Assembly (NCBI RefSeq): GCF_904849725.1
Contig: NC_058523.1
Coordinates: 345,009,948-345,073,947 of the forward strand
DNA from: Hordeum vulgare subsp. vulgare
Taxonomy: Eukaryota > Streptophyta > Magnoliopsida > Poales > Poaceae
Direction of reading: 5' to 3'
DNA: 64,000 nt
Position numbers and translations under genes: made by a program. Under the pieces are notes generated by a model. The model was given only the letters and a program-made list of their open reading frames with translations, was not told the DNA's origin and did not search any database. This document shows, piece by piece, positions 33,481 through 43,490 of the stretch. Numbering within the stretch: the stretch's first letter is position 1; each line of letters opens with the position of its first letter.

Positions 33481-35818
33481 TCACTCAAAGAGTACATCTT
33501 TTGAGCACTGAGCTTCTATAACATGAGCATCCTCCGTTGCGGAGGGAAAATACAACTCGGGACGTCTACGCTCCTTTCCGGTAGGTGGCGGAGCAGTTGC
33601 CATCGTAAGGGGCTTTACCCCTGGCTAGTGCATCATGGTCCTCGCAAAGGCCATCCGACCTCCTTTTATGCAGATGAAGCACTTGAGGACCTTGATCCAG
33701 GGCATGGGGTTGACCAACTTCTGCACCAAGCTGAAGTAGCTGCTCGACAGAGGCTCGGTAGCCCACGCGTGGACACAGAAATCCTTCATGGTCGGCGCCG
33801 CCATCCTATGCAGCTCCATGAGCTATTTCATCTGATAGCTCAGACTCGGGTTAGGCTCAAGAGTCTGAAATTGAGCCCAGAAAAGCCTCCGCTCGACATT
33901 CCAGTCATGGGCCGCGTAGTCCTTGGCCGCTTCTGCCACACTCCGCGGGGGGTCCGTGAATGCCCTTGAGGAACGCCATATCCGCATAAGAAAGGCAAAC
34001 CTGTTTCCACCAAAGGCACATTGCAATAAGTATATCTTACCATTTGCCATCAACTTGGCTTGGCGCACCTCTTCTTCAAAGAACCCCCGGTCCATCCGCT
34101 CTGATTTGAGATGGATGGACAGCTTGGAGAGCTCGGCCATCTGTTCCTGGGATTTCTGCTCCAAGGCATCACACTTAGATCTCGCCTCTTGTAGCTCGTG
34201 TTGAATCTTCACCACCCTGGCCTCATATTTTCCGCTATCGACCTTGAGGACGTTCAGCTCGGCAGCTGCTTGTTCGGCCGCCACCTTGTGAGCAGCGTCC
34301 TCCTGCTTGGCCTTCTCCAATTCGGCCTTAAGCTTTTCGAATTCTTAGTCCTGGGCTACTGACCAAATCTAAATCATGGGGTGAGGCACTAAAGCCAGGA
34401 CGGTCCTTCTCTACTTAGGACAATAAGAATTTGTACACCACACATCAAAACTTACCCTACCTTTTGTCGAGCCGATTGTTTACACGACTGAGCTCTTCAT
34501 CGGAAACTTTGAGTTTCCGTTTCAGCTTGGCAATCTCAAGAATCTTGGCATTAGCAGCCGAGGATGAGGTCTGCAAGGCAAAATTATCAATTAAAAGGAC
34601 TCCGGGTTATCAGAACGGGAGACACTCGGTCGAATTATTCCTACGAATGGTTATAATTCAAGTCTCTGGATTATTTCCCTTTACGCCTAGGAGTTATTTT
34701 GAGCCATGGTAATCTTATCAAACTTACCCATGACTCGGGGGCTATTATACCCGTAAAGGCATATAAAACCTTATAAATAAACTTAAAACATTACATGGCT
34801 TACCAGCCATTGAAGGCTTCTTTCACTCTGTTGTTAACGAATTGAATGTTGTGCAGAATCGCAACCATAAGGGTCTGATGTTCATCGGTGCAGGACGAGC
34901 GGGCCAAGGCATCCTCCATCATTTCCGGCTAGCCAACCTCGGCTTGCTCAGTCACGGGCGGTACCGAAGGCAGCACCGAAGACTCTAGAAGACTAGAGCT
35001 CCTTGGAGCTATCTCCGGAGGAAGCTCAGAGGGAACTGGGCCCCCTCTCTGCTTGCGGGGAAGGGACCAACCTTTTGGGTCCTGATGACCGAGGCGTGGA
35101 CCTCAGCCAGGACCTCCCGGTCTTTGGTGGTTGGTGTGTCAAGTTCGTCCGGGATCTCTCGGTCCTCAGCGTCTAATGTACCCACCTCGTCCATCACCAC
35201 CTCGTCTCTGGCCGGCGGGGTCTGGTGGGATACCACCTCGGCCGCCTCATCTGAGGCCTAGGGAAGGGTAGTGCGCGACGCGTTCCCGCTCTCCACCAGC
35301 TCGGTTGGCAGCGAACCCCCCTTTGATACCTGGTCCATCGAGAGGTCTCGGACAGGGCTGCAACAAGAATAGCTCGTTTCTCATTACTAACAAAAACCCG
35401 GTGTAATTCCGCTAAATAAAGGATCAGACTCCATACCTTTGGGTTGGGGGCTTGACCATACAGGTTCGTTGTGGAACCGTCTCAAAGGCTCCGAGATCCT
35501 CATCAGAATCCAGGCCATCATCAAGGAGGGTGACCTTGCTCTTGCAAGGTCACTTCGGGGCCCGAGGAGGCAAACCCTCCTCGGCCTCCTCTCGCGCTGC
35601 CCTCTTCCTCGTTTGGGAAGAATCTTTCTCCTCCTCATCTTCCGCATCCTCCCCCTCATGGGTGGAGGAGACATGGGTGTCCCTGGACTTTGTATCCGGT
35701 GGACCCCTCGAACGGAAATCTACATGGGCCCCCTTCTTCTTCTTCTTCTGTAGCATCGTGTACGGCGCCCCTACCAGCATTGCGGTCAGCAATGCTGACC
35801 GGGGTTCCTCAGGCAAGG
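33481..35818 (-). pseudogene. Antisense, apparently multi-exon ORF of element X (coiled-coil protein)
   Basis: On the minus strand coding-like pieces are separated by GT...AG introns. Exons: 35437-35818 (start lost to H), 34804-35357, 34461-34570, and 33481-34350. Introns: 35358-35436 (79 bp, GTATGG...TTGCAG), 34571-34803 (233 bp, GTAAGC...TTGCAG), 34351-34460 (110 bp, GTAGGG...CCCAG). The third exon reads AKLKRKLKVSDEELSRVNNR, a heptad coiled coil. The last continues EKAKQEDAAHKVAAEQAAAE and then YLLQCAFGGNRFAF, SSSYFSLVQKLV and EAQCSKDVLFE before TGA at 33481-33483. TAA near 34347, TAG near 33829 and TAG near 33630 break it. Tat-lineage elements are known for antisense ORFs downstream of pol; function is unknown. 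The splice sites are inferred by eye. Confidence 0.65.
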
Positions 35819-36868
35819 TGTGACAGCCTGAGGCCGTTGGTCCAGAAGATTCACCTTTTATTTTGTTGTCGTCGTGCGACTCAATTGTTTGTCGCATTCA
35901 TCATCGCATCATGCTCATCATCCGCATTGCATCGGCACTCCGTTGCCGTCAGTTTTCAAACCTGCATCGCTATTAGTTGTGGGTTCTCTCTGTTTTCATC
36001 GTTTACCATTTCGAGACCAACCACACACGCACGCGCCCGCGGCATCATTAAAATATTATATTTAGAAGTATCTATAAAACTTTCTTAGATTGTGTTGAAA
36101 CTTGGCGTGCGGTCTTTATATATTGTAGGTATGTCGCCTGCCAAATTTCGTCTCTATCGGAGTTCGTTTGATACCCGAACGGTCGACCGCCGCAGCACCA
36201 TCTTTGGTATATCGTCAGACGTGTTCCGGTGTTTAAAAATCTCGTGCTGGGCCAAAAATCTCCATCTTATCTCAGCCCAACACCTGCATTACACAACCAC
36301 TAAGCCCACCTAGCCTAAGGTAGCGACCGGAGCCGTCCGATTGCGATCGTGCGGTCGAAATCGGGGCAAGAAACCCCTAAACCTAGCCCCTGCTATAAAC
36401 AGATGTCTTCCCTGCCATTTTCGAAGTGCTAACCCTAGCCTTCCGCGAAATCCATGCGCAACCTCCTCTCCCACCTCTTCTCTCCTCCGGCCACCAGGGC
36501 CCGCTGGACCTAGATCTGGCTCGCCCAAGCCCAATCCAGGCGAGGCAACCGCCACCGCGAACTCCTGCCCGAGCTCCTCGTGAGCTCAACCCGGGGCAGC
36601 CAATCGATCCCGAGTTGCGCCGCTGCCTTCCACCAACCTCCGGCGTCGAATCCCGTCGGATCCTGCCGCCTCCTCGGTTCCCCGTGCGAGTGCCCGTCGA
36701 TCGCTGCTCCTCCCGAAGCCCTGAAGCCGCCGCCGGTATCTCAACCTCCGTGCCGCCTGGAGCTCAGGCAGGCTACCGCCGTCGTCGGGCCTGCAGCCCC
36801 TGCCGGCCAACCTGTCGGCGTTCTGGGAATGGGGTACCCAGACCTGCCTGCCTGCGGCCCAGGGCTGG
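35819..36868 (+). repeat. 5' LTR of element H (at least 1050 bp, interrupted by I)
   Basis: Starts TGTGACAGCCTGAGG and matches 63739-64000 by eye. The second half (36400-36868) is GC-rich and gives several overlapping open frames on both strands; these look like composition effects. The LTR end is not visible. Confidence 0.82.
36394..36399 (+). promoter_or_regulatory. TATA box in LTR of element H
   Basis: TATAAA in CCTGCTATAAACAG, about 575 bp into the LTR, directly before the change to GC-rich sequence. A plausible core promoter by motif and position only. Confidence 0.5.
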
Positions 36869-38438
36869 TGATACGTCTCCGTCGTAACTACTTTTCCAAA
36901 CTCTTTTGCCCTTATTTTGGACTCTAATTTGCATAATTTGAATGGAACTAACCCGGACTGACGCTGTTTTCAGCAGAATTACCATGGTGTTGTTTTTGTG
37001 CAGAAATAAAATTTCTCAGAATGTCCTGAAAATTTACGGAGATTTTTTCTCGAATAAAAGAAAAATACCTGCGCAAACATCCACCGGAGGGGGCGTTCCA
37101 GTGGGCCACAAGCCCCTGGGCCGCGGCCACCCCCCTAGGCCGCGCCGTGAGGGCTTGTGGGGCCCACATGGCACCACCACCCCCAAATTCATCTCTATAT
37201 CTTCCGTCTCGCCCGGAAAAAATCAGAGAGAAGGTTTCATCATGTTTTGCGATACGGAGGCGCCGCCACATCCTGTTCTTCATCTGGAGGGCAGATCTGG
37301 AGACCGTTTCGGGCTCCGGAGAGGGTAAATCGTCGCCATCGTCATCATCAACCTTTCTCCATCGACAATTCCATGATGCTCTTCATCGTTCGTGAGTAAT
37401 ATCATCGTAGGCTTGCTGGACGGTGATGAGTTGGATGAGATCTATCATGTAATCGAGTTAGTTTTTGACGGAGATTGATCCCTAGTATCCACTATGTTCT
37501 AGATTGATGGTGCTACTACTTGGCTATGCTTAATGCTTGTCACTAGGGCCCGAGTGCCATGATTTCATATCTGAACCTATTATGTTGTCGCCAATATATG
37601 TGTGTTTTAGATCCTACCTTGCAAGTTGTACTCACCTACTATGTGTTATGACCTGGCAACCCCGGAGTGACAATAGCCGGAACCACTCCCAGAGATGACC
37701 ATAGTATGAGGAGTTCATGTATTCACCGCGTGTTAATGCGTTGGTACGGTTCTTTATTAAAAGGAGAACCTTAATATCCCGTAGTTTCCATTAGGACCCC
37801 GCTGCCACGGAAGGGATGGACAATAGATGTCATGCAAGTTCTTTTACCTAAGCACGTATGACTACATACGGAATACATGCCTACATTAGATTGACGAACG
37901 GGAGCTAGTTACATATCTCTCTGTGTTATAGTTGTTACATGATGAATCATATCCGTCATACTCATCCATCACCGATCCACTGCCTACAAGTCTTTTACTA
38001 CTGGTCCTCGCTATGTTACTTTGTCTAGGCTTGTCCCTTGCTACGAAAGGGATTGGGCCACTTTGCTACTGCTGTTACTTTGTTGTTGCTGCTACTGCTG
38101 TTCCTTGCTACTTCGTTGTTACTTGTTGCAAGATCTTTTCCGACACTGTTGTTGGGGAAGAATAGTTACTCGCCCACGTGCAACCTACTGGCGCCATTGA
38201 TAGAATAGTTAGGAATAGTCTGCCGTCAACAGATCGTTTCTGACACCGTTGCTCTCATACTACATTGCTACTGATACTTTGCTTGGAGATACTAATCTTT
38301 CACGTGTGGTTGAATCTTACAAACTCAGCTGCTAATACTTGAGAATATTCTTTCGCTTTCCCTTGGCGAACCAACAAATTTGGGTTGAATACTCTACCCT
38401 CGAAAACTGTTGCGATCCCCTATACTTGTGTGTTATCA
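36869..38438 (+). repeat. 5' LTR of element I (1570 bp)
   Basis: TGATACGTCTCC...TGTGTGTTATCA, followed by a primer site. CTATAT at 37195 is a TATA candidate. A GC-rich inverted repeat (GGCCACAAGCCCC...GGGCTTGTGGGGCC) lies at about 37105-37165. About 190 bp near 38020-38270 are absent from the 3' LTR. Confidence 0.9.
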
Positions 38439-38449
38439 AGACCTTTTTC

Positions 38450-38467
38450 TGGCGTCGTTGCCGGGGA
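38450..38467 (+). promoter_or_regulatory. Primer binding site, element I
   Basis: TGGCGTCGTTGCCGGGGA, 11 bp inside the LTR. One base from the sequence complementary to plant tRNA-Asp as I remember it. Confidence 0.82.
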
Positions 38468-38517
38468 AGCACAGCTATATTCTCTGAGTCACTTGGGATT
38501 TACGTCTGCTGATCACT

Positions 38518-40707
38518 ATGAGGAATCCGAAAGATCCAAGAACTAAAATCTTGCCTTCCACTACGAGGAGAGGTAAGGAATTGCCATCTAGCTCTGCACT
38601 TGATTCACCTTCAGTTATGAGTAAGTTTGCGACATCACCTCCTGCTAGAAATCTTGATATGTTGCATGTGCTTGATGATGCTACTTCTGCTGCCATGATG
38701 CTTATGATGCCATGCTTGATACTATGCCTGATGATGCTATGCTTGATACTATGCCTGATGATGTTATGCCTGATACTGCTTTGCCACTAGGTGCATTCCT
38801 TGATGCACATATTGCTAGAGTTGCTGCTGGATTTGATGATACTTCTGAAACTGTTGATACTATTGAAGTAGAACCTGCTATTTTGCCTGCTAGAACTAGC
38901 TCTCCTATGCCTGAATTGCCTGATATGCCTGATACGCGTTATGTTAGAAAGGGAAAGATAGTTGAGGATTTTCTTGCGTGTAAGGATAGCTATGATGTTG
39001 AGAACCTACTGTGCAATGAGATTCTGTTGAATAATATCTTGTGCAATGAGAATGCTTGGACTATTCCCGAACCACCTCCTAAGCCAACTCCGAAGATAAG
39101 AGGTATTCTATTCCTCAGTCCCGAAGGTATGCAAGAAGCTAAGAAATCTATACGAGAAAAAGGCATTAAATCTTAAGATGTCAAAAATCTACCACCTATC
39201 GAAGAGATCCATGGTCTCGATAACCCGATACAGGTAGTAAAAGTAAATTCTCTGCGTAGGTTCGATGAGAGTGATATTCCTTTTGATAAACCTGCTAGCT
39301 TATGCCTGGATGAATTTGATAACTTTGTTGCCAAACAACAAAGTTTCAATGATTAAGTTAGTAGACAATTGGAACAGAATGCTCGTATGCTTAGTCATTT
39401 AAGTGCTTGTGTGGACAAAAATGTCAATGATCTTAAGGTTCTGAGTAAACATGCCTCTATGGTTACTACTCAGGTAGAACAAGTACTTCAAGCTCAGAAT
39501 GACTTGCTCAATGAGTTGAATGACAATTCTGTCAGAGTCGTCACTAGAGGCGTAGAATGACTCAGGAACCTTTGTATCCTGAGGGTCATCGTAAGAGAAT
39601 TGAACAAGATTCTCAAGGAGTTAGCACCGATGCACCTAGTCATCCTAGAGAGAAGAAGAGAGATGATAGGAACCTGCACGCTAGCGACCCTGTTGCTACT
39701 ACACCTGAAAGTCCAAACGATGTCTCTGTCTCTGATGCCGAAACACAATCTGGTGATGAACATGAGCCTAATGATGATATCAATAGTGATGTTCACGATG
39801 ATGCTCAACCTAGCAATGATAATGATGTGGAGATTGAACCTGTTGATCTTGATAACCCACAGCCTAAGAGTAGAAGATATGATAAGAACGACTTTGCTAC
39901 TAGGAAGCATGGTAAAGAAAGGAAACCATGGGTTCAGAAACCCATGCCCTTTTCTCCCAAACCATCCAAGAAAAAGGATGATGAGAATTTTGAGCGATTT
40001 GTTGAAATGATTAGACATGTCTTTCTGCAAATGTGTTTGACAGATATGCTCAAAATGTCTCTGTATGCTAAGTACATGAAAGGTATTGTGAATAATAAGA
40101 GGAGGATACCTGAGGTTGAGATTTCCACCATGCTTGCTAACTATACCTTCAAGGGTGGAACTCCTAAGAAACTAGGTGATCCCGGTGTGCCCACTATACC
40201 TTGCTCCATTAAAGGCAACAACATTAGAACTGTGTTATGCGATCTTGGAGCCGGTGTTAGTGTTATGCCTCTCTCTCTTTATCGTAGACTTGAACTGGAT
40301 AAGTTGACACATACTGAAATCTCTCTGCAAATGGCCAACAAATCAACTGCTTTCCCTATCGGCATTTGCGAGGATGTGCCTGTTGTGGTTGCCAACGTCA
40401 CTATCTTAACAGACTTTGTTATTCTGGATATTCCTGAGGACGATGCCATGGCGGTCATCCTCGGAAGACCCTTTTAAACACTGCAGGGGTTGTTATAGAT
40501 TGCAACAAAGGCAATGTCACTTTCCATGTCAACGGTAATGAACATACGGTGCACTTTCCAAAGAAACAATATCGAGTACATTGCATCAATGCTATCAAAA
40601 AACCTTCGTCGATTCTTATTGGGAGCTTTGAATGCCCTATTCCTCCCGTTAAGATGAAGTATGATTTGCTTGTTGGGGAGATTCACATCCCCATTGAGGT
40701 AACCTAG
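38518..40707 (+). pseudogene. gag: Gag-protease remnant, element I
   Basis: Starts MRNPKDPRTKILPSTTRRG at ATG 38518. Coding-like pieces follow with frameshifts near 38690, 39548 and 40470 and stops near 39174 and 39354. An acidic repeat of the MLDTMPDDA type lies at 38712-38790. A later stretch (39557-40470) is acidic then basic, followed by YAKYMKGIVNNKRR, typical of the Athila gag/protease border. The retropepsin motif CDLGAGVSVMPLSLYRRL is near 40240 and VILGRPF near 40455. It ends VGEIHIPIEVT at TAG 40705-40707. No RT follows. Gag and protease identity is good; activity is lost. Confidence 0.82.
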
Positions 40708-40914
40708 TGACTAATCGAAAATTCTCCGTTCTCTTTTGCAATTCGAAAAGGTTTGTCGAGGAGACTTGATCAACCTCATTGACTGATTTCTTTCGATGAC
40801 CATGAGATGGATGAATCGAGGAGTCACAAACCTCTGTTCCAAGCTTTCACTTTCGGTTGCTTAGAAGAAAAATGATAGGTTTAGTTTAGTTTTCCTTGTT
40901 TTCTGTTTTAGCGT

Positions 40915-41160
40915 CCCGTGGAAAAGTACCCCGAAAATAAAAGTTCTCCGAACATCTTGAAAATCAAGTATGATTTTTTCTGGAATTTTTGAAAAATACT
41001 AAGACGAAGAGCTTGTCTGGGGGCTGCACTAGTGGGCCACAAGCCCTGGAGGCGCGGGCACCCCCCTGGCCGCGCCTACCTGGCTTGTGGGTCCCACATG
41101 CACCCCCTCCACTCATTCTAGCTCCCATCTGCTTCTCCTACCTCCAGAAAAAATCGTTTC
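40915..41160 (+). promoter_or_regulatory. Internal duplicate of the LTR promoter region upstream of the extra ORF, element I
   Basis: AAATAAAAGTTCTCCGAA, CTTGAAAAT, TTTTTCTGGAATT, GAAAAATAC, GTGGGCCACAAGCC, CCCCCCTGGCCGCGCC, GGCTTGTGGG and AGAAAAAATC occur here in the same order and spacing as in the LTRs of the same element (about 36995-37225 and 54837-55055). This is the clearest case of the LTR-like leader. The TATA box of the LTR (37195) is not conserved here. Function as an internal promoter is inferred. Confidence 0.7.
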
Positions 41161-41507
41161 ATAGCACAAACCCGTGTTCTTTCTCCTCTTGCTAGGATTT
41201 TCGATCTCTTTGCTCAAAGCACCATTCTCCGAACTGTTTTGGGGAAATTACTCCTTGGTAAGTGACTCCTCCATTGGTCCAATTAGTTTTTGCTCTAGTG
41301 CCTTATACTTCGTGTATTTTTGCTACCTTGGTGACCCTGTTCTTGAGCTTTGCATGCTAATTTTAGCTGGTCCCGAGTAGTTTTGATGCATAATATGGCC
41401 TCTAGGCACTTGTGGGAGTAGTTGCTATGAGTTTTGTTGAGCCTCATTCACTTTTCCTTAGAATCACTAAAAATTTCAGAAATTTTCAGAGATAGGAAAA
41501 GGAAAAG

Positions 41508-42431
41508 ATGAGGAGGTTCTTAAGAGGCTCGTCAAGCCGTGACCCCAAGGATGATGGGAGTGAGAAGAAGCCCCAGTATCCGGTCCCTCGAGTAGCGGAA
41601 GTTCGAGCGTGCGAATGGCCAAGTGATGTGTTCTTACGCGCCGCTGGACTTTATGAAGACTTTTATCACTTGGTGGGGAACGCAGGCCTTACCGCCTTCA
41701 TTGAAGATAAGTGTCCGCAATACCTCCTCCGCACTAATATCTTCGTACAAAGCTTTAACTTCTATCCGAGGAAGAATCCTCCTATGGTTGAGTTCAAACT
41801 TTATGATATCGCCCAGCGCATGTCACTCCAGGATTTTTGCAATGTTTGCAAATTACCTTACGTTGGGGATATTCATGAACCTCGTCCATGGGACTTGGAG
41901 GCTTTCATCGATACAATTGTTGTAGGAGAGCAGAGAGGAGTGTCTTGCGCTAGAGCTGCTAGCATTCATTTTCCCGTGCTTCGGTACTTCTCACTATTTG
42001 TGGGAAAATGTTTGATTGGCCGTGGGAAGGCTGGGTCACTTAGTTCCCCAGATCTTGCGGTCTTGCGCGAAGCCCTTTATAATGATCAAACTTATAGCTT
42101 GGGCGCTGTAGTAGCTCAACGGTTGAACATGAACCATTCTAAAGGTGTTGTCTATGGAGGTATCTGTGCTACCCGTCTTGCCAGACACTTTGAGATACCT
42201 ATTAGACTAGACAAGGAAGAAGAGATTCTTCTTCCCGAGAGATATCTAGATTATGATAGCATGGTTCGCCATGACTTTCTTGATAGAGATATAAATAGAA
42301 GGATGATTTATAACCTGGTATTTAGTCAGGGTACTCGTGAGACTATTACTTTGCCTGCTCCTTCTTTGTTCAATCTTCATGCAGGCAGGTACATTATTAT
42401 GCCCTCGGACATCTATGATATTGGGGCTTAG
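41508..42431 (+). CDS. Intact Athila-type extra ORF (307 aa), element I
   Basis: Uninterrupted from ATG 41508 (MRRFLRGSSSRDPKDDG) to TAG 42431. The basic, disordered start (residues 1-35) leads into a folded domain with CEWPSDVFLRAAGLYEDFYH, FNFYPRKNPPMVEFKLYDIA, MSLQDFCNVCKLPY and GKCLIGRGKAGSLSSPDLAV. This layout resembles the Athila ORF1 protein family of plant retrotransposons, which I name from memory. No signal peptide, membrane segment or envelope features are visible. It lies in the env-like position, between the gag-protease remnant and the 3' UTR, with an LTR-like segment 350-590 bp upstream. It is the longest undamaged frame in the window apart from partial polyproteins, although the neighbouring gag has decayed. 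Function unknown. Confidence 0.78.
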   Translation: MRRFLRGSSSRDPKDDGSEKKPQYPVPRVAEVRACEWPSDVFLRAAGLYEDFYHLVGNAGLTAFIEDKCPQYLLRTNIFVQSFNFYPRKNPPMVEFKLYDIAQRMSLQDFCNVCKLPYVGDIHEPRPWDLEAFIDTIVVGEQRGVSCARAASIHFPVLRYFSLFVGKCLIGRGKAGSLSSPDLAVLREALYNDQTYSLGAVVAQRLNMNHSKGVVYGGICATRLARHFEIPIRLDKEEEILLPERYLDYDSMVRHDFLDRDINRRMIYNLVFSQGTRETITLPAPSLFNLHAGRYIIMPSDIYDIGA

Positions 42432-43490
42432 CCCAACCACAGGTGCCCGTGCCCGAGCCGCCAGTCGAGTACCAGACGCCAGTTTATTAGTGGGAGCCAA
42501 AGGAGCTCACACGGCAGTGCCATCCTCAGTCCACTCCGGAGTACCCCGGAGCTGGTTATTTCCCTCCTTGGGAGTAGACCAACTTAGGCCAAAAGCCTAA
42601 GCTTGGGGGAGTACGTGTTTCTCACCGGCTTTACATTCTTGCTTATGCTTTCACTTTGTTCGTCGGTGTTCACACTTTGCCACTGTATCATCCATGCTAG
42701 TTTATTTTCTTTTTCTAGTTTTCTTTTCGTGTGTCTGTCTAGTTTGAGAAAACCCAAAAAGATTTTCTTTTTCTTCTTTTGCTTGTTGGGAGTTTTCCCG
42801 TGTAAATAGTTTTCTTTTTCTTTGGGTCAAGGTAGAAGATAATGGTTACAATGTTTAGTGGCTCTCGCATGCATACATGTTTAGCTATCAAGAGCCATAT
42901 TACTTTGTCTTCTCCTTTGTGTTTGCATGCAGATTCCAGCTTTAGTCCAACGCACGAGCACACTTATTATTGTTCACATCATTCGGTCGTGCAAGTGAAA
43001 GGCAATAATGACGATATATGATGAAGTGACTGAGCCTGGAAAAGCTGGTATGAACTCTATCTTTTTTTTTATATAAATATGACTAGCTCACTGTTCCTAG
43101 TTCAGCTTTGTTGTGAGAGAAACATGTTTGCAATGACAACTTAGAGATCATAGTTGCGGATGCCATGCTTAATTACCTAGGAGCTTATAATGGTTTGTCT
43201 TGGTTGCCCACGTGAATTTTGAGATGACTATGATGTAGTATGATAGGATGGTATCCTCCTTTGAATGATTCAAGTGGCTTGACCTGGCGCATGTTCACGC
43301 ATGTAGTTGAAACAAAATCAACATAGCCTCTATGATATTCATGTTCATGGTGATTTATGTCCTACTCATGCTTGCACTCAATGTTAGTTAATCTCAATGC
43401 ATTTGGATGACTGTTGTCGCTCTCTAGTTGGTCGCTTCCCAGTCTTTTGCTAGCCATCACTTGTACTAAGCGAGAACACTGCTTGTGCAT
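42432..43490 (+). other. First part of 3' UTR of element I, with internal polypurine tract
   Basis: No gene seen. TAAGCTTGGGGGAGT at 42598-42612 is identical to the terminal polypurine tract at 54692-54706 but lies about 170 bp after the ORF. Pyrimidine-rich sequence follows at 42640-42830. The last five bases, TGCAT (43486-43490), are the left target duplication of J. Confidence 0.7.

Larger units (their letters stand above)
8092..35818 (+). mobile_element. Element X: Tat/Retand-like gypsy retrotransposon, the outermost host, in five pieces
   Basis: Pieces at 8092-8353, 15638-16125, 27972-29501, 31838-32253 and 32254-35818 read as one element once B, D/E and L are removed. They give LTR end, leader, gag, protease, 3' region and an antisense ORF. 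The reading frame is restored across L. Between protease (ends 32253) and the 3' region there is no RT, RNase H or integrase, so this copy is pol-less. A lies in its 5' LTR and H in its antisense ORF; the remainder is outside the window. The Tat/Retand assignment rests on recalled gag text and on the antisense ORF typical of that lineage. Confidence 0.8.

Noticed and set aside
33900..34700. Host gene exons with splice sites
   Set aside because: Splice-like junctions are real, but the protein text is that of the antisense ORF of Tat-type elements and it lies within element X.
36341..36927. Overlapping GC-rich open frames (up to 153 aa) on both strands
   Set aside because: They lie in the GC-rich part of H's LTR and continue past the I insertion point. 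Several frames are open at once, as expected from composition; no domain is recognisable.
38700..38790. Short tandem repeat (ATGCTTGATACTATGCCTGATG) as a microsatellite or CRISPR-like array
   Set aside because: Only two to three units, within the gag-like frame of I and translating to an acidic repeat; no spacers.
42603..42809. 68-aa hydrophobic open frame after the extra ORF of I, at first suggestive of a small membrane protein
   Set aside because: Composed of pyrimidine-rich 3' UTR sequence and starts within the polypurine-tract copy; no support.
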